This document shows positions 20,751 to 31,773 of a stretch of 64,000 bases of DNA, one piece after another. The DNA is from Bradyrhizobium sp. AUGA SZCCT0283 (GTDB lineage Bacteria; Pseudomonadota; Alphaproteobacteria; Rhizobiales; Xanthobacteraceae). A model generated the notes under the pieces. That model saw only the letters and a list, made by a program, of their open reading frames with translations, ran no database searches and was not told where the DNA came from. The stretch's first letter is position 1. Each line of letters opens with the position of its first letter. The stretch spans positions 62,001-126,000 of the forward strand of contig NZ_JAFCLU010000007.1 of assembly GCF_018130385.1 (NCBI RefSeq). Reading direction: 5' to 3'. Made by a program: the position numbers and the translations under genes.

Positions 20751-20810
20751 CGCTGGTGAACAACGACATCAGGAAGACGTCGGTTGTATGACGGATGAAT
20801 TCAATCCGAT

Positions 20811-21269
20811 TCAATCCGTCAGCATCGCGCCGACGTCGGCCTCCGCGACCACGCTGCCATTCACCTTGGCGTCACCGTGAAACCACCACATCGCCTTGCG
20901 GCGGCCGATCGAGCGCATGTGGTACTCGATGGTGTCGCCGGGCATCACCGGCTTGCGGAATTTGCACTTGTCGATGGTGAGGAAATAAACCGCGCGCGGC
21001 TTCTCGGTGCCCTCGACCGACTTGATGCCGATGACGCCGGCGGTCTGCGCCATGGCCTCGATCATCATCACGCCGGGATAGACCGGACGCTCGGGAAAAT
21101 GGCCGAGAAACGGCGGCTCGTTGAAGGTGACGTTCTTGATGCCGATGCCGCTGTAATCGGTCCGGATCTGGATCACCCGGTCGATCAGCAGCATCGGATA
21201 ACGGTGCGGGAGCGTCTTGAGGATCTCATTGATATCCACGAGCTCGAATCTGACCGCTGCCTCCTCCAT
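20811..21269 (-). CDS. fabZ: 3-hydroxyacyl-ACP dehydratase FabZ
   Basis: FabZ dehydrates 3-hydroxyacyl-ACP in fatty acid elongation and competes with LpxA for its substrate. The 152-aa hot-dog protein has '[13 protein letters not shown]', the active-site block '[20 protein letters not shown]' with catalytic His and Glu, and '[10 protein letters not shown]'. Start ATG 21269 overlaps the lpxD stop by one base (TGATG). The longer reading to 21347 lies inside lpxD and is rejected. Confidence 0.96.
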   Translation of the reverse strand: MEEAAVRFELVDINEILKTLPHRYPMLLIDRVIQIRTDYSGIGIKNVTFNEPPFLGHFPERPVYPGVMMIEAMAQTAGVIGIKSVEGTEKPRAVYFLTIDKCKFRKPVMPGDTIEYHMRSIGRRKAMWWFHGDAKVNGSVVAEADVGAMLTD

Positions 21270-22336
21270 CACTCCCGCCCTTCGCCTTTCGGATCGGCCG
21301 TGCCGCCCTGCACCAGTCGCTCCACTGCAACAATCTCCCTGAACCACTGCTTGGTCGGCTTTGCAAAGAAACCGCCCCAGCGGCCGTTGGGCGGGATGTC
21401 GTCCTTGACCCCGCTCATCGCCGTTACCTGGGCGCCGTCGCCGATCTTGAGGTGGTTGTTGATGCCCACCTTCGCCCCCAGCGCAACGTTGTCACCGATT
21501 GTCAGGCTGCCCGCGAGCCCGATCTGGGCCGCGAGCAGGCAGTGCCTGCCGATGGTTACATTGTGGCCGATCTGGACCTGATTGTCGATTTTGGTGCCCT
21601 CGCCGATCACCGTATCGCGCAGGCTGCCGCGGTCGATGGTGGTGCCGGCGCCGATCTCGACATCGTTCTGGATCAGGACCCGGCCGGTCTGCGGCACCTT
21701 CAGATGGCCCTCGGGGCCAAAGAAGATGAAGCCATAGCCGTCCTGCCCGATGCTGCAGGCAGGATGGATCAGGACATTGTTGCCGATCAGGGAGAACTGG
21801 ATCGCCGTGCGGGCGCCGACATTGCAGTCGCGGCCGATCTTGACGTCGGCGCCGATCACCGCACCCGCGCCGATCACGGTGCCGGCGCCGATCTCGACCC
21901 TGGGGCCGATCACCGCGAGCGGATCGACGATGACGCCGTCTTCCAGGTGGGCCGACGGATCGATGATCGCCGATGGCGCGATGCCGTCATTGTCGAACCA
22001 GGATTGCGGGCGAAGCGCATCGGCATGCCATTCGCGCGCCAGCTTCACGAAGGCGCGAAACGGCTGGCTGGCCCGCAGCACCGCCACATGGGCGGGCACC
22101 TGGGCTTCGAAACGCGGGCTGACCAGGCAGGCGCCGGCCTTGGTCGCCATGAGCTGATCGGCGTATCTGAGGTTGTCGAAAAACGCCAGGTGCATGGGAC
22201 CGGCTTCGTCGAGCGAAGCGAGGCTTCTGATCACCTGACCGCCCCGTGCGGGGTCGACCAATACCGCTCCCGTCAACGCGGCCAGTTCGGCCAGCGTCGA
22301 GGCAGGGGGTTGCTTGAAGAATATCGGCTGCGCCAT
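21269..22336 (-). CDS. lpxD: UDP-3-O-acylglucosamine N-acyltransferase LpxD
   Basis: LpxD adds the second 3-hydroxyacyl chain (N-linked) in lipid A synthesis. The 355-aa protein has an N-terminal uridine-binding domain ('[14 protein letters not shown]', '[13 protein letters not shown]') and a hexapeptide beta-helix with '[21 protein letters not shown]' and the catalytic-His block '[13 protein letters not shown]'. The start 22336 ([10 protein letters not shown]) fits family N-termini better than 22366. bamA ends 127 nt upstream. Confidence 0.96.
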   Translation of the reverse strand: MAQPIFFKQPPASTLAELAALTGAVLVDPARGGQVIRSLASLDEAGPMHLAFFDNLRYADQLMATKAGACLVSPRFEAQVPAHVAVLRASQPFRAFVKLAREWHADALRPQSWFDNDGIAPSAIIDPSAHLEDGVIVDPLAVIGPRVEIGAGTVIGAGAVIGADVKIGRDCNVGARTAIQFSLIGNNVLIHPACSIGQDGYGFIFFGPEGHLKVPQTGRVLIQNDVEIGAGTTIDRGSLRDTVIGEGTKIDNQVQIGHNVTIGRHCLLAAQIGLAGSLTIGDNVALGAKVGINNHLKIGDGAQVTAMSGVKDDIPPNGRWGGFFAKPTKQWFREIVAVERLVQGGTADPKGEGRE

Positions 22337-22463
22337 TCCACCCGTCGCAGTCCGGCCGACCTTCACAACAGAGTGCCGGCTCCGAAGAAACGAAGCCGAC
22401 CCCTCTTCTGGTTCCGAGGTGTTCTCGTCACGCGGACCTTTCGTCCGTTCGCTTCAAGCCACC

Positions 22464-25031
22464 TTAGAACGATGTGCCGCCGCCAAACTTGAATTGCTGC
22501 ACGCGGTCAAACTGACCCTTCGTAAGCGGAACCGCATAGTCGAAGCGCAGCGGACCGAACGGCGAAGCCCAGATGAGGCCCACACCCACCGAGGTGCGTA
22601 CCACGTTGCCGTCGTCATACTGCAATCCCAAACAGGTTCCGGGAGAGGCCCCAGTCGTCGACGTCACCTGGGTCGGCTTGATACAACCGGGCACGTTGAC
22701 CTCGCCCGTCTGCGCCCACGACGTCGGTCCCTTGTAGTCGAACAGCCCGCCAGCGTCGGCATAGACGGAACCCTTGAGCCCGACTTCCTTCGGCAGGAAC
22801 CAGAACGGCATCTGCAATTCGAACGAAGCGCCCCAGTATTTGGTGCCGCCGAGCGCGTCACGCGTGCCGTAGGGGTTGATGTCGCGCGGACCGATGCCGT
22901 TGGGCGCGAAACCGCGAACGAGGTTCGGACCCATCTGGAAGTGATCCAGCATGCGCAGTTCGCTGCCACCGAACTGGTTCAGCACGCCGCCCTGGAGATG
23001 GATCAGGCCGACGATATCGGCAACCAGCGGGGTGTAGTATTTCGCATCGATCGCGGACTTGATGTACTTCACGTCGCCGCCGACACCCGCGAAGTCCTGC
23101 TTCCAGTCGATCAGCAAGCCGTCGGTCGGGTTCTTGTTGTTGTCCAGCGTGTTGTAATTCAGCGAGTAGCCGACCGCCGAGGTCAGCGTCTTGCCGCTCT
23201 GCAGTTCCCTGCGGACCGGCAGCGAAGCTTCGCCATCGCTGAAGCACCAGAGGCCGACGCCGGAAGTATCGGTGGCGGTCTGGCCCCCGTCCGTTATCGA
23301 TCCGCCCGCGGGAGCGCCATTCAGATTCGCAAATGCCGGCGTCGGATTGAACGCGAGCAACGAGTTCGACGAGTTGTTGTTACAGTTCGCGAGCTGGTTC
23401 GGCAGCTGGATTTGCTGCTGGTAGATCGAGTAGCGCAGCTGCAGCGCGAGATCTTCCCGCAGGGTGAAGCCGAGCCGCGGGCTGAAGCCAAGCGTCTTGG
23501 TTCCGTAAGAAATATAGCTGTTGGCCAACTGCTCGCGATAAAACAAATCGAGGCCGAGCGCGACGCGATAGTCCAACAGATAGGGGTCGACGAACGACAG
23601 CGAACCACCGCGCGCGTACTGGCCGTAGGTCACCGCCGCCTTCGCATACAGGCCACGGCCGAGGAAGTTGCGCTCGGAAATGCTGACTTCGGCCAGCGCA
23701 CCGTCGCTGGTCGAATAGCCGCCCGACACCGAGAAGTCGCCGGTCGACTTCTCTTCGAGATCGACAACCAGAATCACGCGATCGGTCGACGAGCCGGGCT
23801 CGGTCAGGATCTTCACGCTCTTGAAGAAGTCGAGGTTTTTCAGCCGGCGCTCGGCGCGATCGACCAGCGCGCGGTTGTAGGCGTCGCCTTCGGACAAGTC
23901 GAACTCGCGGCGAATCACGTAGTCGCGGGTGCGGGTATTGCCGCGGACGTTGATACGTTCGATATAGGTTCGCGGGCCCTCATCGACGGCGAACACGATC
24001 GAAACGGTGTGCTGTTCGAAATTGCGATCACCGCGCGGGCGCACCACGGCGAAGGCGTAGCCGCGCCGTGAGGCCTCGATCTGCATTTCCTCGACGGATT
24101 TCTCAAGCGCCTCGGCATTGTAGACCGAGCCGACGCTGACGCGCGAGAAGCTGCGCATCGAGGCGGCATCGAGGGTTGCGATGGAGGTCTGGAAGTCGAC
24201 GGAGGCCACGCGATATTGCTGCCCCTCCTCGATCTTGAAGGTGACGAGGAAGCCCTTCTTGTCAGGGTCATACTCGGTCAGCGCGGCGATCACCTGCACG
24301 TCGGCGTAACCGTTCTTGAGATAGAAGCGGCGAATCAGGTCGCGGTCGGCCTCGACCCGGTCTGGATCGTAGACGTCGGCGCCGCCGAGGAAGCTCAGAA
24401 GGTTGGATTCGCGCGTCTTGATGACGTCCTTCAGGCGATAGGACGAATAGGCGACGTTGCCGACGAACTCGATCGACCTGACGCCGGTCTTGCTGCCCTC
24501 GGTGACCGTGAAGATCAGGTCGACACGGTTGTTCGGCTGCTCGATGATTTCCGGGGTCACACGCACGTCATAGCGGCCGGAGCGCCGGTAAATTTCGGCG
24601 ATGCGCTGGGCGTCCGACTGAACCATCGGGCGCGAGAACGTACCGCGCGGCTTGGACTGGATTTCAGCCGAAAGCTGCTCGTCCTTGACCTTCTTGTTGC
24701 CTTCGAAGGCGATGCGCCCGATCACGGCGTTTTCGACCACGGTCACGACCAGCCGGCCGCCCACCTGGTTGATTCGCACGTCCTGGAACAGGCCGGTCTC
24801 GATCAGCGCCTTGAGGCCGTCGTCGATCTGGGCCTGTCCGAGCCGGCCGCCGGGGCCTGGCTTGAAATAGGAACGGATGGTCTCGACCTCGACACGCCGG
24901 TTCCCCTCGACGGAGATCGACGCCACTGTCTGGGCCGCAGCCGGCACAGACAACAGCGCGCCCCCCATCGGCGCGGCAACCATGATCAGAGCGCCCAGCA
25001 GAGCCCCCCGCACTCGCATTCCCAACATCAT
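22464..25031 (-). CDS. bamA: outer membrane protein assembly factor BamA
   Basis: BamA is the essential outer-membrane insertase. The 855-aa precursor carries a signal peptide (residues about 1-31, ending SVPAAAQ), five POTRA domains over about residues 32-380 (the first beginning 'VASISVEGNRRVEVETI'; the last beginning 'TYIERINVRGNTRTRDYVIRREFDL'), and a C-terminal barrel ending 'VQQFKFGGGTSF' with terminal Phe. The barrel contains 'LVRGFAPNGIGPRD', the conserved VRGF motif. The start at 25031 (MMLGMRV) was chosen for the signal peptide; a longer reading to 25178 is rejected. Confidence 0.97.
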   Translation of the reverse strand: MMLGMRVRGALLGALIMVAAPMGGALLSVPAAAQTVASISVEGNRRVEVETIRSYFKPGPGGRLGQAQIDDGLKALIETGLFQDVRINQVGGRLVVTVVENAVIGRIAFEGNKKVKDEQLSAEIQSKPRGTFSRPMVQSDAQRIAEIYRRSGRYDVRVTPEIIEQPNNRVDLIFTVTEGSKTGVRSIEFVGNVAYSSYRLKDVIKTRESNLLSFLGGADVYDPDRVEADRDLIRRFYLKNGYADVQVIAALTEYDPDKKGFLVTFKIEEGQQYRVASVDFQTSIATLDAASMRSFSRVSVGSVYNAEALEKSVEEMQIEASRRGYAFAVVRPRGDRNFEQHTVSIVFAVDEGPRTYIERINVRGNTRTRDYVIRREFDLSEGDAYNRALVDRAERRLKNLDFFKSVKILTEPGSSTDRVILVVDLEEKSTGDFSVSGGYSTSDGALAEVSISERNFLGRGLYAKAAVTYGQYARGGSLSFVDPYLLDYRVALGLDLFYREQLANSYISYGTKTLGFSPRLGFTLREDLALQLRYSIYQQQIQLPNQLANCNNNSSNSLLAFNPTPAFANLNGAPAGGSITDGGQTATDTSGVGLWCFSDGEASLPVRRELQSGKTLTSAVGYSLNYNTLDNNKNPTDGLLIDWKQDFAGVGGDVKYIKSAIDAKYYTPLVADIVGLIHLQGGVLNQFGGSELRMLDHFQMGPNLVRGFAPNGIGPRDINPYGTRDALGGTKYWGASFELQMPFWFLPKEVGLKGSVYADAGGLFDYKGPTSWAQTGEVNVPGCIKPTQVTSTTGASPGTCLGLQYDDGNVVRTSVGVGLIWASPFGPLRFDYAVPLTKGQFDRVQQFKFGGGTSF

Positions 25032-25204
25032 GCGCAACGCGCCCTCGTCATTCCAATGCCGGCCCGTACCCCTACGAACCGGCAGATTCCCAAAGTTGCA
25101 CTGCTTGTAGCCAATTTCGCGAGGGCGGCAAACCAGACATCGCGGTGCGATTCCATTTTCATTCCAAGACGTTGCCAATGGGCAACGTCACAAAAAAGCC
25201 GCTT

Positions 25205-26380
25205 CTACGATCTTCCGAACAGCCCCTTCAGCCAGGGCACCTGATGGAAGTCGTTGTAAAAGGCGAACACCATCAACATCAGCACCAGAACCAGCCCCAC
25301 GCGGAACCCGTATTCCTGGGATTTCTCCGACAACGGACGGCCCCGCAGCACCTCGGCCGTGTAGAACAAAAGGTGGCCACCATCGAGCAAGGGCACCGGG
25401 AACAGATTCAGCAGCCCGATCGAAATCGACAGCACCGCCGCCAGATGAAGCAGCGGAATCAGTCCCAGCGTGGCGACCTGACCCGAAATCTGCGCGATCC
25501 GAATCGGCCCGCCGATCTGGTCCGCGCTCGCCCGGCCAGTGAAGATGTTGCCGATATAGGCCAGCGTCTGCTCGATGACGAACCAGGTTTCCTTGATTCC
25601 GAGCCAAAGCGCGCTCGCCGGATCGACCTTCTCGGTGGTTACTTCGCCCGGCGAGGTTGCGCGGGTGATGCCGAGAATCCCGAGCCGCTGCGTGTTTCCG
25701 AACGGATCCTTCACTTCGCGCAGTTCCGGCGTGCCCTTCAACTGCAGCGTGGAATCACCGCGCTTGACGGTGAAGGTCAGGGTATCGCCGGCACGCACGC
25801 TGACGAAGCGCTGCATATCGGAGAAGCTGCCAATCTTCTTGCCGTCGATGGCGGTGACGATGTCGCCGACCTGGAAGCCCGCCCGCTCGGCGGCACTGCT
25901 GGCTTCGATCTTGTCCACGCGCGCCGTCGTGCTCGGCTTGCCGAAGAAGGTGAAGAGACAGGTGAAGATGACGATCGCCAGAATGAAATTCGCAATCGGA
26001 CCGGCGGCAACGATGGCCGCGCGCGCGCCGACTTTCTTGTGATGGAAACTGCCCGCCCGCTCCTCGTCGGTCATGCCGGCGAGCGTTTCGGCCGAAGCCG
26101 GCGTCGAGGCTTCCGATTCGTCGCCGAAGAACTTCACATAGCCGCCAAGCGGGATCGCGGAGATCTTCCAGCGCGTGCCATGGCGATCGTTGAAGCCAAC
26201 GAGTTCCGGCCCGAACCCGAGCGAGAACGTTAACACTTTCACGCCCGCCCATCGGGCGACCAGGAAGTGGCCGAGTTCATGAAAGAACACGACGATGGTC
26301 AGGACGAACAGGAAGGGAACGATGTAGCCGATGAGCCCATGGCCCAACGTACTGAAACTATGTAGAAAAAACTCTGACAT
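25205..26380 (-). CDS. rseP: RIP metalloprotease RseP
   Basis: RseP is a site-2 intramembrane protease of the inner membrane that cleaves anti-sigma factors and signal peptides. The 391-aa protein has HELGH (zinc site) near residue 35 in the first membrane helix, a periplasmic PDZ domain ('RVDKIEASSAAERAGFQVGDIVTAIDG') and the third zinc ligand in 'NLFPVPLLDGGHL'. One PDZ domain is visible; E. coli has two. The start at 26380 (MSEFFLHSF) was preferred to 26419. It is upstream of bamA in the usual order. Confidence 0.96.
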   Translation of the reverse strand: MSEFFLHSFSTLGHGLIGYIVPFLFVLTIVVFFHELGHFLVARWAGVKVLTFSLGFGPELVGFNDRHGTRWKISAIPLGGYVKFFGDESEASTPASAETLAGMTDEERAGSFHHKKVGARAAIVAAGPIANFILAIVIFTCLFTFFGKPSTTARVDKIEASSAAERAGFQVGDIVTAIDGKKIGSFSDMQRFVSVRAGDTLTFTVKRGDSTLQLKGTPELREVKDPFGNTQRLGILGITRATSPGEVTTEKVDPASALWLGIKETWFVIEQTLAYIGNIFTGRASADQIGGPIRIAQISGQVATLGLIPLLHLAAVLSISIGLLNLFPVPLLDGGHLLFYTAEVLRGRPLSEKSQEYGFRVGLVLVLMLMVFAFYNDFHQVPWLKGLFGRS

Positions 26381-26423
26381 CAGGTTCCCCTCGACAAGAG
26401 CCAAAGGCTCCGTCCCCAACCCT

Positions 26424-27647
26424 CTAGGATGCCTTTAAGGCAATTTGAGGCAATAGGGCGGCGGCTCTATTTCGCGCGTTATAGTCAACGGCAATCGCGT
26501 CATCGGCCGAGCTCAAAGGCGCAAGGTTCCCGGCGCGAATCCAGTCGTTCATGGTGGCTTCGACAAGGCGCGCGATCGACCCGAACTTGATCTGTCCGGC
26601 AATGAACGCCGCCACCGCCACCTCATTGGCAGCGTTGAATACCGTGGTCGCACCACGCCCCGTACGTAACGCCTCGTAGGCCAGACGCAAGCCCGGGAAC
26701 CGCTCGAAATCCGGCTCTTCAAAGGTGAGCTGTCCGATTTTTGCGAGATCCAGCCGGGCCGAGGGGCCGACGATTCGGTCGGGCCATCCGAGGCAATGCG
26801 CAATCGGAATGCGCATGTCGGGCGCGCCGAGCTGCGCAACCACGGAGCGATCGGAGAATTCGACCATGCCGTGGATGATCGACTGCGGATGGACGAGAAC
26901 GTCGATTTCGTCGGCGGTCAGCGCGAAAAGATAGGAGGCCTCGATGACTTCGAGGCCCTTGTTCATCATCGAGGCCGAATCGATGGTGATCTTCTGGCCC
27001 ATGCTCCAGTTCGGATGTTTTAGCGCCTGCGCCAGCGTCGCCTGTTCGATGTCGGTGGCGGCCCAGGTGCGGAACGGACCGCCGGATGCGGTGATGATCA
27101 CGCGCACCAGTTCCTCGCGATTGCCTGAGGAAAGCGCCTGAAACAATGCGTTGTGTTCGGAATCGGCCGGCAGAATGCAGGCCCCGGCTTTCGCCGCGCG
27201 CTGCATGAAGAAATCGCCGGCACAGACCAGGCATTCCTTGTTGGCGAGTGCCACGGCCGCGCCACGGTCGACCGCCGCCAGAGCGGGCTTCAGCCCGGCG
27301 GCACCGCTCACCGCCGCCATCACCCAGTCGGCGGGTCGCGCGGCGGCCTCGATGATGGCGCTTTCGCCGGCGCCGCATTCGATACCCGTGCCGGCCAGGG
27401 CGTCCTTCAGTTCGCCAAGGCGCGCGGGGTCGGCGATCGCAGCGAATCGTGCACCGAATTCCTTTGCGAGTTTGGCCAGCGCTTCAACATTGGTATTTGC
27501 GGTCAGCGCCTCGACGGAATAGCGGTCGCGCGCGCCGCGCAGCAAATCCATGGTGCTGTCGCCGATGGAACCGGTGGCGCCCAGCACCGTTACGGTGCGC
27601 GCGTCGGCTACCGCGGCCTTGTTGTTACGCAATGGAACTGCGCTCAT
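26424..27647 (-). CDS. dxr: 1-deoxy-D-xylulose 5-phosphate reductoisomerase
   Basis: Dxr makes 2-C-methyl-D-erythritol 4-phosphate from DXP with NADPH in the MEP isoprenoid pathway. The 407-aa protein shows the NADPH loop '[16 protein letters not shown]', 'NKECLVCAG', the metal-binding '[12 protein letters not shown]', and 'ASGGPFRTW' for substrate binding. The start 27647 lies 4 nt after the cdsA stop, consistent with an operon; the reading to 27743 overlaps cdsA. Confidence 0.96.
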   Translation of the reverse strand: MSAVPLRNNKAAVADARTVTVLGATGSIGDSTMDLLRGARDRYSVEALTANTNVEALAKLAKEFGARFAAIADPARLGELKDALAGTGIECGAGESAIIEAAARPADWVMAAVSGAAGLKPALAAVDRGAAVALANKECLVCAGDFFMQRAAKAGACILPADSEHNALFQALSSGNREELVRVIITASGGPFRTWAATDIEQATLAQALKHPNWSMGQKITIDSASMMNKGLEVIEASYLFALTADEIDVLVHPQSIIHGMVEFSDRSVVAQLGAPDMRIPIAHCLGWPDRIVGPSARLDLAKIGQLTFEEPDFERFPGLRLAYEALRTGRGATTVFNAANEVAVAAFIAGQIKFGSIARLVEATMNDWIRAGNLAPLSSADDAIAVDYNARNRAAALLPQIALKAS

Positions 27648-27651
27648 AATT

Positions 27652-28497
27652 TCACCAAACCATAAGACCGCGGCCGACGCCATCGGCACCACCCCGCAGA
27701 AGACCGAAAAGTGCCGCCACAACGACGGCCGCGACAAATCCATCCAGACGGTCCATTAGCCCGCCATGGCCCGGAATAATGTGACTTGAGTCCTTTACGC
27801 CAAAACGCCGCTTCACGGCTGATTCGAAGAGGTCGCCGAGCTGCGAGGCGACTGAAAGAGCCCCGGAAAGCATCAATAACGGCCCGATTCTGCCCAGATC
27901 GAGCGCGGCAAAGCCTGCCGCCACAGCCAGGCTGGCGGCAAACCCGCCGGCGGCGCCCGCCCAGGTCTTTTTCGGGCTGACGCGCGGCCAAAGTTTCGGG
28001 CCGCCAATGCCGCGGCCCGCGAAATAGGCGCCGCTATCGGTCACCCATACGATCAGCAGCACGAACATCAGCGCGGCGAATCCCTTGACGGGATCGAGAC
28101 GCACCAGCACCGAGGCGATCTCGGCCGCCGCCGCGTACAAGAATCCCGCCGCCGCCCAGTTTCGCCGCTCCGGCGCGATCGACACCACCGTAACGAAGCC
28201 GACGCCGAGCACGATCAGCGCGGCATCAAGCCGGCCAATCGCAAAGCAAAGCCCGGCGACCGCGAGCGCGGCCACACCCGGCACCATCACGCGAGTAGCG
28301 CCGGCGAGACCCACGATCGCGAGCCATTCCACGAACAGGCCGACGGCAGCCAGCGTCACCAGCGCGGCCCACAACCAGCCGCCCGCATAGGCGATCGCAA
28401 CCGCAAGCGGGATCAGCACGGCGGCTGCGGCGATGCGCATCACCAGATTGCGCGAATCGGCGCTCGCTGCCGCCGGCGCGGCCTCGCGCTCGGTCAC
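27652..28497 (-). CDS. cdsA: phosphatidate cytidylyltransferase
   Basis: CdsA makes CDP-diacylglycerol, the precursor of membrane phospholipids, in the inner membrane. The 281-aa protein has about eight hydrophobic helices and the family signature '[28 protein letters not shown]' near the C-terminus. The GTG start at 28497 overlaps the uppS stop (GTGA), a coupling pattern; the longer reading to 28635 lies inside uppS and is rejected. Confidence 0.95.
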   Translation of the reverse strand: MTEREAAPAAASADSRNLVMRIAAAAVLIPLAVAIAYAGGWLWAALVTLAAVGLFVEWLAIVGLAGATRVMVPGVAALAVAGLCFAIGRLDAALIVLGVGFVTVVSIAPERRNWAAAGFLYAAAAEIASVLVRLDPVKGFAALMFVLLIVWVTDSGAYFAGRGIGGPKLWPRVSPKKTWAGAAGGFAASLAVAAGFAALDLGRIGPLLMLSGALSVASQLGDLFESAVKRRFGVKDSSHIIPGHGGLMDRLDGFVAAVVVAALFGLLRGGADGVGRGLMVW

Positions 28498-29249
28498 GAT
28501 CCGGTTTTCGCGGCCAGACCGCCGAAACGGCGTTCCCGTCTGGCATATTCGGCAATGGCGCTTTCGAGCGCGGCCTTGTCGAAATCCGGCCAGTGGATCG
28601 GCACAAAAACGAGTTCGCTGTAGGCCGCCTGCCACATCAGGAAGTTCGACAGCCGCTGCTCGCCGCTGGTGCGGATGATCAAATCGGGATCGGGGATGTC
28701 AGGCGCATCGAGATAGCGGCCGAGCGTATCGGCGTCGATCGATGCCGGATCGCGCTTGCCCTCCGCCACTTCGCGCGCCAGCCGCTGGGCGGCGCCGGCG
28801 ATTTCCTGGCGCGATCCGTAATTGAACGCGACCACGAGATTGAGCTTGGTGTTGCCCCGGGTCAGTTCCTCGGCTTCGTTCAAGAGCGTGCAGATATCGG
28901 GCTCCAGCCCTTCCCGCTCCCCGATCACACGCACGCGCACGCCGTCGCGATGCAGCGTCGCCAGATCGTTGCGGATGAAGCGGCGGAGCAGTCCGAACAG
29001 ATCGCCGATTTCGGTCGCCGGGCGCGACCAGTTCTCGGAGCTGAACGAAAAGATCGTCAGATAGAGCACGCCGAGTTCATGGGCGGCGCGAACGACACGG
29101 CGCAGCGCCTCGACACCGCGGCGATGGCCTTCGGCACGCGGCAAGCCGCGCGCTGCCGCCCAGCGCCCGTTTCCGTCCATGATGATCGCCACATGCAACG
29201 GGACGGATCGATCCGGTCCTTCCGTGGCTGGGGCGGCGGCGTTCGGCAT
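28494..29249 (-). CDS. uppS: isoprenyl transferase (undecaprenyl diphosphate synthase)
   Basis: UppS condenses isopentenyl diphosphate onto farnesyl diphosphate to give the C55 lipid carrier for cell-wall and O-antigen synthesis. The 251-aa protein shows '[14 protein letters not shown]' with catalytic Asp, 'FSSENWSRP', '[10 protein letters not shown]' and '[23 protein letters not shown]'. It sits between frr and cdsA, with 42 nt to the frr stop, in the usual order. Confidence 0.96.
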   Translation of the reverse strand: MPNAAAPATEGPDRSVPLHVAIIMDGNGRWAAARGLPRAEGHRRGVEALRRVVRAAHELGVLYLTIFSFSSENWSRPATEIGDLFGLLRRFIRNDLATLHRDGVRVRVIGEREGLEPDICTLLNEAEELTRGNTKLNLVVAFNYGSRQEIAGAAQRLAREVAEGKRDPASIDADTLGRYLDAPDIPDPDLIIRTSGEQRLSNFLMWQAAYSELVFVPIHWPDFDKAALESAIAEYARRERRFGGLAAKTGS

Positions 29250-29291
29250 TATCTGAATTCCAAGACCAATCTCGATTCTTGAACGTTGCCG

Positions 29292-29855
29292 TCAAACGGT
29301 GAGGATTTCCTTTTCCTTCGCCGCAAGCAACTGATCGATTTCCGTAATCGTTCCGTCGGTCGCCTTCTGCACCTCATTGGCGAGCCGCTCCTGATCGTCT
29401 TCGGAAATCTCGTGATTCTTCTCGAGCTTCTTGACGATATCCAGTCCGTCGCGGCGGACATGGCGGACCGCCACCTTGGCGGCTTCGGCGTATTTGTGCG
29501 CGACTTTCACCAGTTCCTTGCGCCGCTCCTCGTTGAGCTCGGGAATCCGCAGGCGCAGCACCTGCCCTTCGGTCGCGGGCGAGAGGCCGAGGTTGGAATC
29601 GACGATCGCCTTTTCGACGGCCTTCACCATGGACTTGTCCCACACCTGCACGGAGAGCAGGCGCGGCTCGGGCACGCTGACGGTCGCGAGCTGGTTGAGG
29701 GGCATGTGCGAGCCGTAAGCCTCGACCTGCACCGGCTCCAGCATGGACGCCGCCGCGCGGCCGGTCCGCAAGCCGCCCAATTCGTGCTTGAGCGAGTGGG
29801 TGGCGCCTTGCATGCGGCGCTTCAATTCGTTGATGTCAAAACCGGGCGTGGGCAT
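29292..29855 (-). CDS. frr: ribosome recycling factor
   Basis: RRF splits post-termination ribosomes together with EF-G. The 187-aa protein has the typical two-domain tRNA-like layout: helices '[29 protein letters not shown]', the beta domain ('[22 protein letters not shown]') and the C-terminal helix 'KDG'-type segment '[18 protein letters not shown]'. pyrH ends about 70 nt upstream; the order rpsB-tsf-pyrH-frr is standard. Confidence 0.97.
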   Translation of the reverse strand: MPTPGFDINELKRRMQGATHSLKHELGGLRTGRAAASMLEPVQVEAYGSHMPLNQLATVSVPEPRLLSVQVWDKSMVKAVEKAIVDSNLGLSPATEGQVLRLRIPELNEERRKELVKVAHKYAEAAKVAVRHVRRDGLDIVKKLEKNHEISEDDQERLANEVQKATDGTITEIDQLLAAKEKEILTV

Positions 29856-29925
29856 AACACTCTCCCCTCCTTAGAAACCAGCCGCCGGCGCCTTAAAGCC
29901 TGCGGTTCGAAGCAGCACTGGCATA

Positions 29926-30642
29926 TCAGCCGGCGACCACCGTGCCGTGCCCGGTCCCGCGCAGGATCGCGCCGATCGAACCCGGCTCGGCGATCGAGAA
30001 CACGATGATAGGCAGTGACGTCTCGCGGGCAAGCGCGAATGCGGTCGCATCCATCACCTTGTAGTCGCCGGCAATCGCCTGCGAATGCGTCAGGCGGTCG
30101 AAACGCTTGGCGGACGGGTCCTTTTTGGGATCGGCGCTGTAAACGCCGTCGACATTGGTGGCCTTGAGCACGGCGTGTGCCCCGATTTCGGCCGCCCGCA
30201 ACACCGCTGTGGTGTCGGTGGTGAAGAACGGATTGCCGGTTCCGCCGCCCAGCAGGACGATTCGTCCCTCGGAAAGGTATTTGTGCGCTGCACTGCGGGT
30301 GAACAGCTCGGAAATCTCGGGCATCACGAACGCCGACAGGGTCCGCGCCGGCGTTCCCTTGCGCTCGATGGCCGCTTCCAGCGCCAGGCAGTTCATCACG
30401 GTGGCGAGCATGCCCATGGTGTCGCCGGTCGGGCGCGACACGCCGCGCGAGGAGACTTCGACGCCGCGAACGATGTTGCCGCCGCCGATCACGACAGCCA
30501 CCTCGACGCCGAGCTTCTGGGCCGCGATCAAATCGTCGGCGATGCGGTCGATGGTGGGCTGGTCGATACCGAAGGAGTGGCTGCCGGCGAGATACTCGCC
30601 CGAGAGCTTGATCACGACGCGACGATAGACCGGCTCAGCCAT
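29926..30642 (-). CDS. pyrH: UMP kinase
   Basis: PyrH phosphorylates UMP to UDP with ATP as a hexamer of the amino-acid-kinase fold. The 238-aa protein shows '[12 protein letters not shown]', '[11 protein letters not shown]', '[11 protein letters not shown]', '[18 protein letters not shown]' and '[16 protein letters not shown]'. It lies between tsf and frr, in the usual order. Confidence 0.97.
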   Translation of the reverse strand: MAEPVYRRVVIKLSGEYLAGSHSFGIDQPTIDRIADDLIAAQKLGVEVAVVIGGGNIVRGVEVSSRGVSRPTGDTMGMLATVMNCLALEAAIERKGTPARTLSAFVMPEISELFTRSAAHKYLSEGRIVLLGGGTGNPFFTTDTTAVLRAAEIGAHAVLKATNVDGVYSADPKKDPSAKRFDRLTHSQAIAGDYKVMDATAFALARETSLPIIVFSIAEPGSIGAILRGTGHGTVVAG

Positions 30643-30673
30643 TGCTTATCGCTTCCTTGTCCCGCGCAGGTGA

Positions 30674-30697
30674 CTTCCGGCGCAATTACGCCGGAAG
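30674..30697. other. perfect inverted repeat between tsf and pyrH
   Basis: CTTCCGGCG (30674-30682) and CGCCGGAAG (30689-30697) form a perfect 9-bp stem with a CAATTA loop. No T run follows on the minus strand, so it may be an RNA processing or attenuation hairpin rather than a terminator. Confidence 0.55.
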
Positions 30698-30713
30698 ACG
30701 GTGACCGCAGCGG

Positions 30714-31640
30714 TTACTTCTTGCCGCTGGCGGCTGCGACCTCGGCTGCGAAATCGGATTCCTGCTTTTCGATTCCCTCGCCGAGAGCATAGCGCACAAA
30801 TCCGGCAATCTTCACAGGTGCACCGATCTTGCCTTCGGCTTCCTTCACCGCCTGCGCGACCGACTTGCCCTTTTCGTCATGGATGAACGCCTGCTCCAGC
30901 AGGCAGACTTCCTTGTAATAGGTCTTCAGGCCGGACTCGACGATCTTCTCGATCACGTTCTCCGGCTTGCCCTGCTGGCGATACTTGTCGGCCAGCACGT
31001 CCTTTTCGCGCGTCACGATCGCCGGATCGAGACCGCTCGGATCCAGCGCCTGCGGATTGGTCGCAGCGACGTGCATGGCGAGCTGGCGGCCGAGATGGGC
31101 GAGCTCATCGGCCTTGCCGGCCGATTCGAGCGCGACCAGCACGCCCATCTTGCCGGCGCCGTCGATCACCGCACCATGGACATAGCTCGACACCACGCCC
31201 TGGCTAACTTCGAGCGAAGCCGCACGGCGCAGCGACATGTTCTCGCCGATGGTCGCGATCGCGTCCGAAATCGCGGTCTCGACGGTGACGCTGCCGACCT
31301 TGGCCGCCTTGATCTTCTCGACGTCGGCGCCGTTGTGGAGCGCGACCTGCGCGATCATCTTGACGAGGCCCTGGAATTGCTCGTTGCGGGCCAAGAAATC
31401 GGTCTCGGAGTTGACTTCGACCACGACGCCCTTGGCGCCCGAGGTCAGCGCGCCGATCAGGCCTTCGGCCGCGACGCGGCCGGCCTTCTTGGCGGCCTTC
31501 GACAGGCCCTTCTTGCGCAGCCAATCCTGCGCTTCCTGCATGTCGCCGTTGGTTTCGGTGAGGGCTGCCTTGCAGTCCATCATGCCCGCGCCGGTCGACT
31601 CGCGCAGTTCCTTGACCATCGCCGCAGTGATCGTTGCCAT
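30714..31640 (-). CDS. tsf: elongation factor Ts
   Basis: EF-Ts exchanges GDP for GTP on EF-Tu. The 308-aa protein begins '[24 protein letters not shown]' (UBA-like domain), has '[12 protein letters not shown]' (core), and '[11 protein letters not shown]' near the C-terminus. Length fits alphaproteobacterial EF-Ts. It follows rpsB with 133 nt between. Confidence 0.97.
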   Translation of the reverse strand: MATITAAMVKELRESTGAGMMDCKAALTETNGDMQEAQDWLRKKGLSKAAKKAGRVAAEGLIGALTSGAKGVVVEVNSETDFLARNEQFQGLVKMIAQVALHNGADVEKIKAAKVGSVTVETAISDAIATIGENMSLRRAASLEVSQGVVSSYVHGAVIDGAGKMGVLVALESAGKADELAHLGRQLAMHVAATNPQALDPSGLDPAIVTREKDVLADKYRQQGKPENVIEKIVESGLKTYYKEVCLLEQAFIHDEKGKSVAQAVKEAEGKIGAPVKIAGFVRYALGEGIEKQESDFAAEVAAASGKK

Positions 31641-31740
31641 CGTCGAATATCCTTCTTGCCTGTTGCCACGGGCGCGGCGCGCGCTTTGCGCCGTGCCGCC
31701 GTCAGCTCCAGGGAATGTCGTAATCTGGGGAGCAGAACCG

Positions 31741-31761
31741 GTGGCCGGAAGACCCGGCCAC
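31741..31761. other. hairpin directly after rpsB
   Basis: GTGGCCGG (31741-31748) and CCGGCCAC (31754-31761) form an 8-bp stem, 12 nt beyond the rpsB stop. It has no T tail on the minus strand; partial attenuation before tsf is a possibility. Confidence 0.45.
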
Positions 31762-31773
31762 GCGGCGTACCAA

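Noticed and set aside
30674..30697. A terminator between tsf and pyrH
   Set aside because: The stem is perfect but no T run follows on the transcribed strand, and the two genes are normally cotranscribed.
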